This document shows positions 1-12,760 of a DNA stretch of 64,000 nt, piece after piece (position 1 is the first letter of the stretch; each line of letters opens with the position of its first letter). The stretch lies in NCBI RefSeq assembly GCF_029227915.1, contig NC_079887.1, forward strand, positions 3,906,001 through 3,970,000. The letters run 5' to 3'. The notes under the pieces were generated by a model. The model ran no database searches. It had not been told where the DNA came from and worked only from the letters and a program-made list of their open reading frames with translations. The position numbers and the translations under genes were made by a program. Source of the DNA: Hydractinia symbiolongicarpus. Taxonomy: Eukaryota > Cnidaria > Hydrozoa > Anthoathecata > Hydractiniidae.

Positions 1-206
1 TTTCACCACTAAAACGCATGAGACTTGTAGGTTTGAAAAATGTTTTCATTTTTGATCCGACGCTTAATAAAAGAAGTTTAATCGCCGGCAAACGAAAACT
101 CGCGATTTCCCGTAAATCCCGGGCTTGGCCGGTATAGTCAAAAGTATACAAAGAAAGTAACCAGGGAGTAAACTCATTTCCCGAACGATTTTTTAAATTA
201 TTTTTT

Positions 207-1424
207 CACCACTAAAACGCATGAGACTTGTAGTTTTCAAAAATGTTTTCACTTTTGATGAGACGCTGAATAAAAGAAGTTTAATCGCCGGCAAACGAAA
301 ACCCGCGACTTCCCGTAAATCCCGGACTCGGCCCGTATAGTCAAAAGTATACGAAGAAAGTACCCAGGGAGTAAACTCATTTCCCGAACGATTTTTTATT
401 TTTTTTTTTCACCACTAAAACGCATGAGACTTGTAGGTTTCAAAAATGTTTTCATTTTTGATCCGACGCTAAATAAAAGAAGTTTAATAGCCGGCAAACG
501 AAAACCCGCGATTTCCTGTAAATCCCGGGCTTGGCCCGTATAGTTGAATGTATATGAAGAAAGTACCCAGGGAGTAAACACATTTCCCGAACGATTTTTT
601 AAATTATTTTTTCACCACTAAAACGCATGAGACTTGTAGTTTTCAGAAATGTTTTCATTTTTGATGAGACGCTTAATAAAAGTGGTTTAATCGCCGGCAA
701 ACGAAAACCCGCGATTTCCCGTAAATCCCGGGCTTGGACCGTATAGTCGAATGTTTACAAAGAAAGTACCCAGGGAGTAAACTCATTTCCCGAACGATTT
801 TTTAAATTATTTTTTCACCACTAAAACGCATGAGACTTGTAGTTTTCAAAAATGTTTTCACTTTTGATGAGACGCTGAATAAAAGAAGTTTAATCGCCGG
901 CAAACGAAAACCCGCGACTTCCCGTAAATCCCGGACTCGGCCCGTATAGTCAAAAGTATACGAAGAAAGTACCCAGGGAGTAAACTCATTTCCCGAACGA
1001 TTTTTTATTTTTTTTTTTCACCACTAAAACGCATGAGACTTGTAGGTTTCAAAAATGTTTTCATTTTTGATCCGACGCTAAATAAAAGAAGTTTAATAGC
1101 CGGCAAACGAAAACCCGCGATTTCCTGTAAATCCCGGGCTTGGCCCGTATAGTTGAATGTATATGAAGAAAGTACCCAGGGAGTAAACTCATTTCCCGAA
1201 CGATTTTTTAAATTATTTTTTCACCACTAAAACGCATGAGACTTGTAGTTTTCAGAAATGTTTTCATTTTTGATGAGACGCTTAATAAAAGTGGTTTAAT
1301 CGCCGGCAAACGAAAACCCGCGATTTCCCGTAAATCCCGGGCTTGGACCGTATAGTCGAATGTTTACAAAGAAAGTACCCAGGGAGTAAACTCATTTCCC
1401 GAACGAATTTTTAAATTATTTTTT
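207..1424 (+). repeat. 3-mer higher-order repeat, 609 bp x 2
   Basis: Two 609-bp units (207-815 and 816-1424), each with three monomers in the order A, J, D. The shared private change CACTTTTGATG in the first monomer recurs exactly 609 bp apart (251 and 860). The J monomers share CTAAATAAAAG and TTTAATAGCC; the D monomers share CAGAAATG and GGACCGTATAG. Only scattered differences are visible, such as AAACACATTT against AAACTCATTT and CGATTTTTTA against CGAATTTTTA at the end. The preceding partial monomer (1-206) is class J and does not fit the unit, so this is a short local duplication. Confidence 0.85.
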
Positions 1425-2440
1425 CACCACTAAAACGCATGAGACTAGTATTTTTCAAAAGTGTTTTCATTTTTGATGAGACGCTGAATTAAAGAAGTTT
1501 AATTGCCGGCAAACGAAAACCCGCGATTTCCCGTAAATCCCGGGCTTGGACAGTACAGTAGAATGTATATAAAGAAAGTACCCAGGGAGTAAACTGATTT
1601 CCCGAACGATTTTTCAAATTATTTTTGCACCACTAGAACGAATGAGACTTGTAGTTTTCAAAAATGATTTCATTTTTGATGAGACGCTGAATAAAAGAAG
1701 TTTAATCGCCGGCAAACGAAAACCTGCGATTTCCCGTAAATCTTGGACTCGGCCCGTATAGTCAAAAGTATACAAACAAAGTACCCAGGGAGTAAACTCA
1801 TTTCCCGAACGATTTTTTGTATTATTATTTCACCCCTAAAGCCCATGAGACTTGTAAGTTTTAAAAATGTTTTCATTTTTGATGAGACGCTGAATAAAAG
1901 GAGTTTAATCGCCGGCAAACGAAAACCCGCCATTTCCCGTAAACCCCGGACTCGGTCCGTATAGTTAAAAGTATACAAAGAAAGTAACCAGGGAGTAAAC
2001 TCATTTCCCGAACGATTTTTTAAATTAATTTTTCACCACTAAAACGCATGAGACTTGTAGTTTTTAAAAATGTTTTCATTTTTGATGAGACGCTGAATAA
2101 AAGAAGTTTAATCGCCGGCAAACGAAAACCCGCGACTTCCCGTAAATCCCGGAATCGGCCCGTATAGTCAAACGTATACGAAGAAAGTACCCAGGGAGTA
2201 AACTCATTTCCCGAACGATTTTTTAAATTATTTTTTCACCACTAAAACGCATGAAGACTTGTAGGTTTCAAAAATGTTTTCATTTTTGATCCGCCGCTGA
2301 ATAAAAGAAGTTTAATCGCCGGCAAACGAAAACTCGCGATTTCCCGTAAATCCCGGGCTTGGCCGGTATAGTCAAAAGTATACAAAGAATGTAACCAGGG
2401 AGTAAACTCAATTCCCGAACGATTTTTTAAATTACTTTTT
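1425..2440 (+). repeat. E-C-B monomer cassette plus A and J monomers
   Basis: Five monomers: E (GAATTAAAGAAG, dyad CGGGC-TTG-GACAG), C (GCACCACTAG at 1627), B (about 1832), then A-like and J-like monomers. The J monomer has a 1-bp insertion, CATGAAGAC, and GATCCGCCG instead of GATCCGACG. The same string recurs near 5.5-6.5, 8.3-9.4 and 11.6-12.6 kb. The similarity to the 11.6 kb copy continues on to about 2830. Confidence 0.75.
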
Positions 2441-4395
2441 CACCACTAAAACGCACGAGACTTGTAGTTTTCAAAAATGTTTTCATTTTTGATGAGACGC
2501 TGTATAAAAGAAGTTTAATCGCCGGCAAACGAAAACCCGCAACTTCCCGTAAATCCCGGACTCGGCCCTTATAGTCAAAAGTATACGAAGAAAGTACCCA
2601 GGGAGTAAACTCATTTCCCGAACGATTTTTTAAATTATTTTTTCACCACTAAAACGCATGAGACTTGTAGATTTCAAAAATGTTTTCATTATTGATCCGA
2701 CGCTGAATAAAAGAAGTTTAATCGCCGGCAAACGAAAACTCGCGTTTTCACGTAAATCCCGGGCTTGGCCGGTATAGTCAAAGGTATACAAAGAAAGTAC
2801 CCAGGGAGTAAACTGATTTCCAGAACGATTTTTTAAATTATTTTTTACCACTATAACGCATGAGACTTGTAGTTTTCAAAAGTGTTTTCATTTTTGATGA
2901 GACGCTTAATAAAAGAAGTTTTATCGCCGGCAAACGAAAACCCGCGATTTCCCGTAAATCCCGGGCTTGGCCCGTATAGTTGAATGTATATAAAGAAAGT
3001 ACCCAGGGAGTAAACTCATTTTCCGAACGATTTTTTATATTATTATTTCATCCCTAAAGCCCATGAGACTTGTAGTTTTTAAAAATGTTTTCATTTTTGA
3101 TGAGACGCTGAATAAAAGGAGTTTAATCGCCGGCAAACGAAAACCCGCCATTTCCCGTAAACCCCGGACTCGGTCCGTATAGTCAAAAGTATACAAAGAA
3201 AGTAACCAGGGAGTAAACTAATTTCCCGAACGATTTTTTAAATTATTTTTTCACCACTAAAACGCATGAGACTTGTAGTTTTCAGAAATGTTTTCATTTT
3301 TGATGAGACGCTTAATAAAAGTGATTTAATAGCCGGCAAACGAAAACCCGCGATTTCCCGTAAATCCCGGGCTTGGCCGGTATAGTTAAAAGTATACAAA
3401 GATAGTAACCAGGGAGTAAACTCATTTCCCGAACGATTTTTTAAATTATTTTTTCACCACTAAAACGCATGAGACTTGTAGTTTTCAAAAATGGTTTCAT
3501 TTTTGATGAGACGCTGAATAAAAGAAGTTTAATCGCCGGCAAACGAAAACCCGCGACTTCCCGTAAATCCCGGACTCGGTCCGTATAGTCAAAAGTATAC
3601 GAAGAAAGTACCCAGGGAGTAAACTCATTTCCCGAACGATTTTTTAAATTATTTTTTCACCACTAAAACGCATGAGACTTGTAGTTTTCAAAAATGTTTT
3701 CATTTTTGATCCGACGCTGAATAAAAGAAGTTTAATCGCCGGCAAACGAAAACTCGCGATTTCCCGTAAATCCCGGGCTTGGCCGGTATAGTCAAAAGTA
3801 TACAAAGAAAGTACCCAGGGAGTAAACTGATTTCCCGAACGATTTTTAAAATTATTTTTTTACCACTATAACGCATGAGACTTGTAGTTTTCAAAAGTGT
3901 TTTCATTTTTGATGAGACGCTTAATAAAAGAAGTTTTATCGCCGGCAAACGAAAACCCGCGATTTCCCGTAAATCCCGGGCTTGGCCCGTATAGTTGAAT
4001 GTATATAAAGAAAGTACCCAGGGAGTAAACTCATTTCCCGAACGATTTTTTATATTATTATTTCATCCCTAAAGCCCATGAGACTTGTAGTTTTTAAAAA
4101 TGTTTTCATTTTTGAAGAGACGCTGAATAAAAGGAGTTTAATCGCCGGCAAACGAAAACCCGCCATTTCCCCTAAACCCCGGACTCGGTCCGTATAGTCA
4201 AAAGTATACAAAGAAAGTAACCAGGGAGTAAACTAATTTCCCGAACGATTTTTTAAATTATTTTTTCACCACTAAAACGCATGAGACTTGTAGTTTTCAG
4301 AAATGTTTTCATTTTTGATAAGACGCTTAATAAAAGTGGTTTAATCGCCGGCAAACGAAAACCCGCGATTTCCAGTAAATCCCGGGCTTGGCCCG
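2440..4395 (+). repeat. 5-mer higher-order repeat, about 1015 bp x 2
   Basis: Marker pairs lie 1015 bp apart: CTATAACGC at 2851 and 3866, and the class D changes at 3321 and 4336. Monomer order is A, J, a monomer with AAGTTTTATCGCC, B, D. The copies differ at several places, so this duplication is older than the near-identical ones further right. The D monomer of the first copy (about 3244-3446) ends with class J sequence (GGCTTGGCCGGTATAG), so it looks like a hybrid. Confidence 0.7.
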
Positions 4396-6531
4396 TATAG
4401 TCGAATGTTTACAAAGAAAGTACCCAGGGAGTAAACTAATTTCCCGAACGATTTTTTAAATTATTTTTTCACCACTAAAACGCATGAGACTTGTAGTTTT
4501 CAAAAGTGTTTTCATTTTTGATGAGACGCTGAATTAAAGAAATGTAATTGCCGGCAAACGAAAACCCGCGATTTCCCGTAAATCCCATGCTTGGCCCATA
4601 CAGTAGAATGTATATAAAGAAAGTAACCAGGGAGTAAACTAATTTCCCGAACGATTTTTCAAATTATTTTTGCACCACTAGAACGAATGAGACTTGTAGT
4701 TTTCAAAAATGATTTCATTTTTGATGAGACGCTGAATAAAAGAAGTTTAATCGCCGGCAAACGAAAACCTGCGATTTCCCGTAAATCTTGGACTCGGCCC
4801 GTATAGTCAAAAGTATACAAACAAAGTACCCAGGGAGTAAACTCATTTCCCGAACGATTTTCTATATTATTATTTCACCCCTAAAGCCCATGAGACTTGT
4901 AGTTTTTAAAAATGTTTTCATTTTTAATGAGACGCTGAATAAAAGGAGGTAAATCGCCGGCAAACGAAAACCCGCCATTTCCCGTAAACCCCGGACTCGG
5001 TCCGTATAGTCAAAAGTATACAGAGAAAGTAACCAGGGAGTAAACTCATTTCCCGAACGATTTTTTAAATTATTTTTTCACCACTAAAACGCATGAGACT
5101 TGTAGTTTTCAAAAATGTTTTTATTTTTGATAAGACGCTGAATAAAAGAAGTTTAATCGCCGGCAAACGAAAACCAGCGACTTCCCGTAAATCCCGGACT
5201 CGGCCCGTATAGTCAAAAGTATACGAAGAAAGTACCCAGGGAGTAAACTCATTTCCCGAACGATTTTTTTAATTATTTTTTCACCACTAAAACGCATGAG
5301 ACTTGTAGGTTTCAAAAATGTTTTCATTTTTGATCCGACGCTGAATAAAAGAAGTTTAATCGCCGGCAAACGAAAACTCGCGATTTCCCGTAAATCCCGG
5401 GCATGGCCGGTATAGTCAAAAGTATACAAAGAAAGTACCCAGGGAGTAAACTGATTTCCCGAACGATTTTTTAAATTATTTTTTCACCACTAAAACGCAT
5501 GAGACTTGTAGTTTTTAAAAATGTTTTCATTTTTGATGAGACGCTGAATTAAAGAAGTTTAATTGCCGGCAAACGAAAACCCGCGATTTCCCGTAAATCC
5601 CGGGCTTGGACAGTACAGTAGAATGTATATAAAGAAAGTACCCAGGGAGTAAACTGATTTCCCGAACGATTTTTCAAATTATTTTTGCACCACTAGAACG
5701 AATGAGACTTGTAGTTTTCAAAAATGATTTCATTTTTGATGAGACGCTGAATAAAAGAAGTTTAATCGCCGGCAAACGAAAACCTGCGATTTCCCGTAAA
5801 TCTTGGACTCGGCCCGTATAGTCAAAAGTATACAAACAAAGTACCCAGGGAGTAAACTCATTTCCCGAACGATTTTTTGTATTATTATTTCACCCCTAAA
5901 GCCCATGAGACTTGTAAGTTTTAAAAATGTTTTCATTTTTGATGAGACGCTGAATAAAAGGAGTTTAATCGCCGGCAAACGAAAACACGCCATTTCCCGT
6001 AAACCCCGGACTCGGTCCGTATAGTTAAAAGTATACAAAGAAAGTAACCAGGGAGTAAACTCATTTCCCGAACGATTTTTTAAATTAATTTTTCACCACT
6101 AAAACGCATGAGACTTGTAGTTTTTAAAAATGTTTTCATTTTTGATGAGACGCTGTATAAAAGAAGTTTAATCGCCGGCAAACGAAAACCCGCGACTTCC
6201 CGTAAATCCCGGACTCGGCCCGTACAGTCAAAAGTATACGAAGAAAGTACCCAGGGAGTAAACTCATTTCCCGAACGATTTTTTAAATTATTTTTTCACC
6301 ACTAAAACGCATGAAGACTTGTAGGTTTCAAAAATGTTTTCATTTTTGATCCGCCGCTGAATAAAAGAAGTTTAATCGCCGGCAAACGAAAACTCGCGAT
6401 TTCCCGTAAATCCCTGGCTTGGCCGGTATAGTCAAAAGTATACAAAGAATGTAACCAGGGAGTAAACCCAATTCCCGAACGATTTTTTAAATTATTTTTT
6501 CACCACTAAAACGCACGAGACTTGTAGTTTT
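3889..6531 (+). repeat. 14-mer duplication, left copy
   Basis: This matches 6733-9375 at a constant spacing of about 2844 bp (14 monomers plus 2 bp). Paired markers include GAAGAGACG at 4114 and 6958. The match begins at 3889/6733; the bases just before, 3888 T and 6732 G, differ. It ends at 6531/9375, with 6532 T against 9376 C. The copies differ by a handful of changes, for example GCATGGCCGG against GCTTGGCCGG, GAAGAAAG against GAAATAAG, a T-run rearrangement near 5265/8109, and CTGAATAAAA against CTAAATAAAA. Confidence 0.8.
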
Positions 6532-6732
6532 TAAAAATGTTTTCATTTTTGAAGAGACGCTGAATAAAAGGAGTTTAATCGCCGGCAAACGAAAACCCGC
6601 CATTTCCCCTAAATCCCGGACTCGGCCCGTACAGTCAAAAGTATACGAAGAAAGTACCCAGGGAGTAAACTCATTTCCCGAACGATTTTTTAAATTATTT
6701 TTTCACCACTAAAACGCATGAAGACTTGTAGG
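6532..6732 (+). repeat. Hybrid monomer joining the two 14-mer copies
   Basis: The first part copies the B monomer seen at about 4066 and 6911: TTTTTAAAAATG, GAAGAGACG, AAAAGGAG, CATTTCCCCT. After about 6608 it switches to the A-type monomer seen at about 6200, with CGGACTCGGCCCGTACAG and CATGAAGACTTGTAGG. The switch falls near monomer position 110. A crossover between two out-of-register monomers would give exactly this chimera at a duplication joint. Confidence 0.7.
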
Positions 6733-9375
6733 TTTCAAAAGTGTTTTCATTTTTGATGAGACGCTTAATAAAAGAAGTTTTATCGCCGGCAAACGAAAAC
6801 CCGCGATTTCCCGTAAATCCCGGGCTTGGCCCGTATAGTTGAATGTATATAAAGAAAGTACCCAGGGAGTAAACTCATTTCCCGAACGATTTTTTATATT
6901 ATTATTTCATCCCTAAAGCCCATGAGACTTGTAGTTTTTAAAAATGTTTTCATTTTTGAAGAGACGCTGAATAAAAGGAGTTTAATCGCCGGCAAACGAA
7001 AACCCGCCATTTCCCCTAAACCCCGGACTCGGTCCGTATAGTCAAAAGTATACAAAGAAAGTAACCAGGGAGTAAACTAATTTCCCGAACGATTTTTTAA
7101 ATTATTTTTTCACCACTAAAACGCATGAGACTTGTAGTTTTCAGAAATGTTTTCATTTTTGATAAGACGCTTAATAAAAGTGGTTTAATCGCCGGCAAAC
7201 GAAAACCCGCGATTTCCAGTAAATCCCGGGCTTGGCCCGTATAGTCGAATGTTTACAAAGAAAGTACCCAGGGAGTAAACTAATTTCCCGAACGATTTTT
7301 TAAATTATTTTTTCACCACTAAAACGCATGAGACTTGTAGTTTTCAAAAGTGTTTTCATTTTTGATGAGACGCTGAATTAAAGAAATGTAATTGCCGGCA
7401 AACGAAAACCCGCGATTTCCCGTAAATCCCATGCTTGGCCCATACAGTAGAATGTATATAAAGAAAGTAACCAGGGAGTAAACTAATTTCCCGAACGATT
7501 TTTCAAATTATTTTTGCACCACTAGAACGAATGAGACTTGTAGTTTTCAAAAATGATTTCATTTTTGATGAGACGCTGAATAAAAGAAGTTTAATCGCCG
7601 GCAAACGAAAACCTGCGATTTCCCGTAAATCTTGGACTCGGCCCGTATAGTCAAAAGTATACAAACAAAGTACCCAGGGAGTAAACTCATTTCCCGAACG
7701 ATTTTCTATATTATTATTTCACCCCTAAAGCCCATGAGACTTGTAGTTTTTAAAAATGTTTTCATTTTTAATGAGACGCTGAATAAAAGGAGGTAAATCG
7801 CCGGCAAACGAAAACCCGCCATTTCCCGTAAACCCCGGACTCGGTCCGTATAGTCAAAAGTATACAGAGAAAGTAACCAGGGAGTAAACTCATTTCCCGA
7901 ACGATTTTTTAAATTATTTTTTCACCACTAAAACGCATGAGACTTGTAGTTTTCAAAAATGTTTTTATTTTTGATAAGACGCTGAATAAAAGAAGTTTAA
8001 TCGCCGGCAAACGAAAACCAGCGACTTCCCGTAAATCCCGGACTCGGCCCGTATAGTCAAAAGTATACGAAATAAGTACCCAGGGAGTAAACTCATTTCC
8101 CGAACGATTTTTTTAAATATTTTTTCACCACTAAAACGCATGAGACTTGTAGGTTTCAAAAATGTTTTCATTTTTGATCCGACGCTGAATAAAAGAAGTT
8201 TAATCGCCGGCAAACGAAAACTCGCGATTTCCCGTAAATCCCGGGCTTGGCCGGTATAGTCAAAAGTATACAAAGAAAGTACCCAGGGAGTAAACTGATT
8301 TCCCGAACGATTTTTTAAATTATTTTTTCACCACTAAAACGCATGAGACTTGTAGTTTTTAAAAATGTTTTCATTTTTGATGAGACGCTGAATTAAAGAA
8401 GTTTAATTGCCGGCAAACGAAAACCCGCGATTTCCCGTAAATCCCGGGCTTGGACAGTACAGTAGAATGTATATAAAGAAAGTACCCAGGGAGTAAACTG
8501 ATTTCCCGAACGATTTTTTAAATTATTTTTGCACCACTAGAACGAATGAGACTTGTAGTTTTCAAAAATGATTTCATTTTTGATGAGACGCTGAATAAAA
8601 GAAGTTTAATCGCCGGCAAACGAAAACCTGCGATTTCCCGTAAATCTTGGACTCGGCCCGTATAGTCAAAAGTATACAAACAAAGTACCCAGGGAGTAAA
8701 CTCATTTCCCGAACGATTTTTTGTATTATTATTTCACCCCTAAAGCCCATGAGACTTGTAAGTTTTAAAAATGTTTTCATTTTTGATGAGACGCTGAATA
8801 AAAGGAGTTTAATCGCCGGCAAACGAAAACACGCCATTTCCCGTAAACCCCGGACTCGGTCCGTATAGTTAAAAGTATACAAAGAAAGTAACCAGGGAGT
8901 AAACTCATTTCCCGAACGATTTTTTAAATTAATTTTTCACCACTAAAACGCATGAGACTTGTAGTTTTTAAAAATGTTTTCATTTTTGATGAGACGCTGT
9001 ATAAAAGAAGTTTAATCGCCGGCAAACGAAAACCCGCGACTTCCCGTAAATCCCGGACTCGGCCCGTACAGTCAAAAGTATACGAAGAAAGTACCCAGGG
9101 AGTAAACTCATTTCCCGAACGATTTTTTAAATTATTTTTTCACCACTAAAACGCATGAAGACTTGTAGGTTTCAAAAATGTTTTCATTTTTGATCCGCCG
9201 CTAAATAAAAGAAGTTTAATCGCCGGCAAACGAAAACTCGCGATTTCCCGTAAATCCCTGGCTTGGCCGGTATAGTCAAAAGTATACAAAGAATGTAACC
9301 AGGGAGTAAACCCAATTCCCGAACGATTTTTTAAATTATTTTTTCACCACTAAAACGCACGAGACTTGTAGTTTT
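6733..9375 (+). repeat. 14-mer duplication, right copy
   Basis: This is the second copy of the 3889-6531 block, with class C monomers at 7516 and 8531 matching those at 4672 and 5687. Its last part also serves as template for two later blocks, the 5-mer duplication (8493-10524) and the copy at 10525-12760. Successive duplications have therefore been nested here. Confidence 0.8.
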
Positions 9376-10524
9376 CAAAAATGTTTTCATTTTTGATGAG
9401 ACGCTGTATAAAAGAAGTTTAATCGCCGGCAAACGAAAACCCGCAACTTCCCGTAAATCCCGGACTCGGCCCTTATAGTCAAAAGTATACGAAGAAAGTA
9501 CCCAGGGAGTAAACTGATTTCCCGAACGATTTTTTAAATTATTTTTGCACCACTAGAACGAATGAGACTTGTAGTTTTCAAAAATGATTTCATTTTTGAT
9601 GAGACGCTGAATAAAAGAAGTTTAATCGCCGGCAAACGAAAACCTGCGATTTCCCGTAAATCTTGGACTCGGCCCGTATAGTCAAAAGTATACAAACAAA
9701 GTACCCAGGGAGTAAACTCCTTTCCCGAACGATTTTTTGTATTATTATTTCACCCCTAAAGCCCATGAGACTTGTAAGTTTTAAAAATGTTTTCATTTTT
9801 GATGAGACGCTGAATAAAAGGAGTTTAATCGCCGGCAAACGAAAACACGCCATTTCCCGTAAACCCCGGACTCGGTCCGTATAGTTAAAAGTATACAAAG
9901 AAAGTAACCAGGGAGTAAACTCATTTCCCGAACGATTTTTTAAATTAATTTTTCACCACTAAAACGCATGAGACTTGTAGTTTTTAAAAATGTTTTCATT
10001 TTTGATGAGACGCTGTATAAAAGAAGTTTAATCGCCGGCAAACGAAAACCCGCGACTTCCCGTAAATCCCGGACTCGGCCCGTACAGTCAAAAGTATACG
10101 AAGAAAGTACCCAGGGAGTAAACTCATTTCCCGAACGATTTTTTAAATTATTTTTTCACCACTAAAACGCATGAAGACTTGTAGGTTTCAAAAATGTTTT
10201 CATTTTTGATCCGCCGCTGAATAAAAGAAGTTTAATCGCCGGCAAACGAAAACTCGCGATTTCCCGTAAATCCCTGGCTTGGCCGGTATAGTCAAAAGTA
10301 TACAAAGAATGTAACCAGGGAGTAAACCCAATTCCCGAACGATTTTTTAAATTATTTTTTCACCACTAAAACGCACGAGACTTGTAGTTTTCAAAAATGT
10401 TTTCATTTTTGATGAGACGCTGTATAAAAGAAGTTTAATCGCCGGCAAACGAAAACCCGCAACTTCCCGTAAATCCCGGACTCGGCCCTTATAGTCAAAA
10501 GTATACGAAGAAAGTACCCAGGGA
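8493..10524 (+). repeat. 5-mer duplication, 1016 bp x 2
   Basis: The class C monomers at 8531 and 9547 are 1016 bp apart, and the following B, A-type, J-with-insertion and A monomers repeat in order. The joint is inside ACCCAGGGAGTAAACT near 9500-9516, where the upstream monomer (CGGCCCTTATAG) runs straight into the AAACTGATTTCCC lead of class C. Only single-base differences are visible, such as AAACTCATTT against AAACTCCTTT, AGAAATG-type changes, and CTAAATAAAA against CTGAATAAAA. Confidence 0.8.
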
Positions 10525-12760
10525 GTAAACTCATTTCCCGAACGATTTTTTAAATTATTTTTTCACCACTAAAACGCATGAGACTTGTAGTTTTCAAAAG
10601 TGTTTTCATTTTTGATGAGACGCTGAATTAAAGAAATGTAATTGCCGGCAAACGAAAACCCGCGATTTCCCGTAAATCCCATGCTTGGCCCATACAGTAG
10701 AATGTATATAAAGAAAGTAACCAGGGAGTAAACTAATTTCCCGAACGATTTTTCAAATTATTTTTGCACCACTAGAACGAATGAGACTTGTAGTTTTCAA
10801 AAATGATTTCATTTTTGATGAGACGCTGAATAAAAGAAGTTTAATCGCCGGCAAACGAAAACCTGCGATTTCCCGTAAATCTTGGACTCGGCCCGTATAG
10901 TCAAAAGTATACAATCAAAGTACCCAGGGAGTAAACTCATTTCCCGAACGATTTTTTATATTATTATTTCAACCCTAAAGCCCATGAGACTTGTAGTTTT
11001 TAAAAATGTTTTCATTTTTAATGAGACGCTGAATAAAAGGAGTTAAATCGCCGGCAAACGAAAACCCGCCATTTCCCGTAAACCCCGGACTCGGTCCGTA
11101 TAGTCAAAAGTATACAGAGAAAGTAACCAGGGAGTAAACTCATTTCCCGAACGATTTTTTAAATTATTTTTTCACCACTAAAACGCATGAGACTTGTAGT
11201 TTTCAAAAATGTTTTCATTTTTGATAAGACGCTGAATAAAAGAAGTTTAATCGCCGGCAAACGAAAACCAGCGACTTCCCGTAAATCCTGGACTCGGCCC
11301 GTATAGTCAAAAGTATACGAAGAAAGTACCCAGGGAGTAAACTCATTTCCCGAACGATTTTTTAAATTATTTTTTCACCACTAAAACGCATGAGACTTGC
11401 AGGTTTCAAAAATGTTTTCATTTTTGATCCGACGCTGAATAAAAGAAGTTTAATCGCCGGCAAACGAAAACTCGCGATTTCCCGTAAATCCCGGGCTTGG
11501 CCGGTATAGTCAAAAGTATACAAAGAAAGTACCCAGGGAGTAAACTGATTTCCCGAACGATTTTTTAAATTATTTTTTCACCACTAAAACGCATGAGACT
11601 TGTAGTTTTTAAAAATGTTTTCATTTTTGATGAGACGCTGAATTAAAGAAGTTTAATTGCCGGCAAACGAAAACCCGCGATTTCCCGTAAATCCCGGGCT
11701 TGGACAGTACAGTAGAATGTATATAAAGAAAGTACCCAGGGAGTAAACTGATTTCCCGAACGATTTTTCAAATTATTTTTGCACCACTAGAACGAATGAG
11801 ACTTGTAGTTTTCAAAAATGATTTCATTTTTGATGAGACGCTGAATAAAAGAAGTTTAATCGCCGGCAAACGAAAACCTGCGATTTCCCGTAAATCTTGG
11901 ACTCGGCCCGTATAGTCAAAAGTATACAAACAAAGTACCCAGGGAGTAAACTCATTTCCCGAACGATTTTTTGTATTATTATTTCACCCCTAAAGCCCAT
12001 GAGACTTGTAAGTTTTAAAAATGTTTTCATTTTTGATGAGACGCTGAATAAAAGGAGTTTAATCGCCGGCAAACGAAAACCCGCCATTTCCCGTAAACCC
12101 CGGACTCGGTCCGTATAGTTAAAAGTATACAAAGAAAGTAACCAGGGAGTAAACTCATTTCCCGAACGATTTTTTAAATTAATTTTTCACCACTAAAACG
12201 CATGAGACTTGTAGTTTTTAAAAATGTTTTCATTTTTGATGAGACGCTGAATAAAAGAAGTTTAATCGCCGGCAAACGAAAACCCGCGACTTCCCGTAAA
12301 TCCCGGACTCGGCCCGTACAGTCAAAAGTATACGAAGAAAGTACCCAGGGAGTAAACTCATTTCCCGAACGATTTTTTAAATTATTTTTTCACCACTAAA
12401 ACGCATGAAGACTTGTAGGTTTCAAAAATGTTTTCATTTTTGATCCGCCGGTGAATAAAAGAAGTTTAATCGCCGGCAAACGAAAACTTGCGATTTCCCG
12501 TAAATCCCGGGCTTGGCCGGTATAGTCAAAAGTATACAAAGAATGTAACCAGGGAGTAAACCCAATTCCCGAACGATTTTTTAAATTATTTTTTCACCAC
12601 TAAAACGCACGAGACTTGTAGTTTTCAAAAATGTTTTCATTTTTGATGAGACGCTGTATAAAAGAAGTTTAATCGCCGGCAAACGAAAACCCGCAACTTC
12701 CCGTAATTCCCGGACTCGGCCCTTATAGTCAAAAGTATACGAAGAAAGTACCCAGGGAGT
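10525..12760 (+). repeat. 16-monomer-shifted copy of 7275-9510
   Basis: Markers are offset by 3250 bp: AAGAAATGTAATTGCC at 7382 and 10632, and class C at 7516/10766 and 8531/11781. A few changes separate the copies, for example ACAAACAAAG against ACAATCAAAG and TTCACCCCT against TTCAACCCT. The left joint is near 10510-10540 and the right edge is near 12760, where AAACTCATTT replaces AAACTGATTT. Confidence 0.75.
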
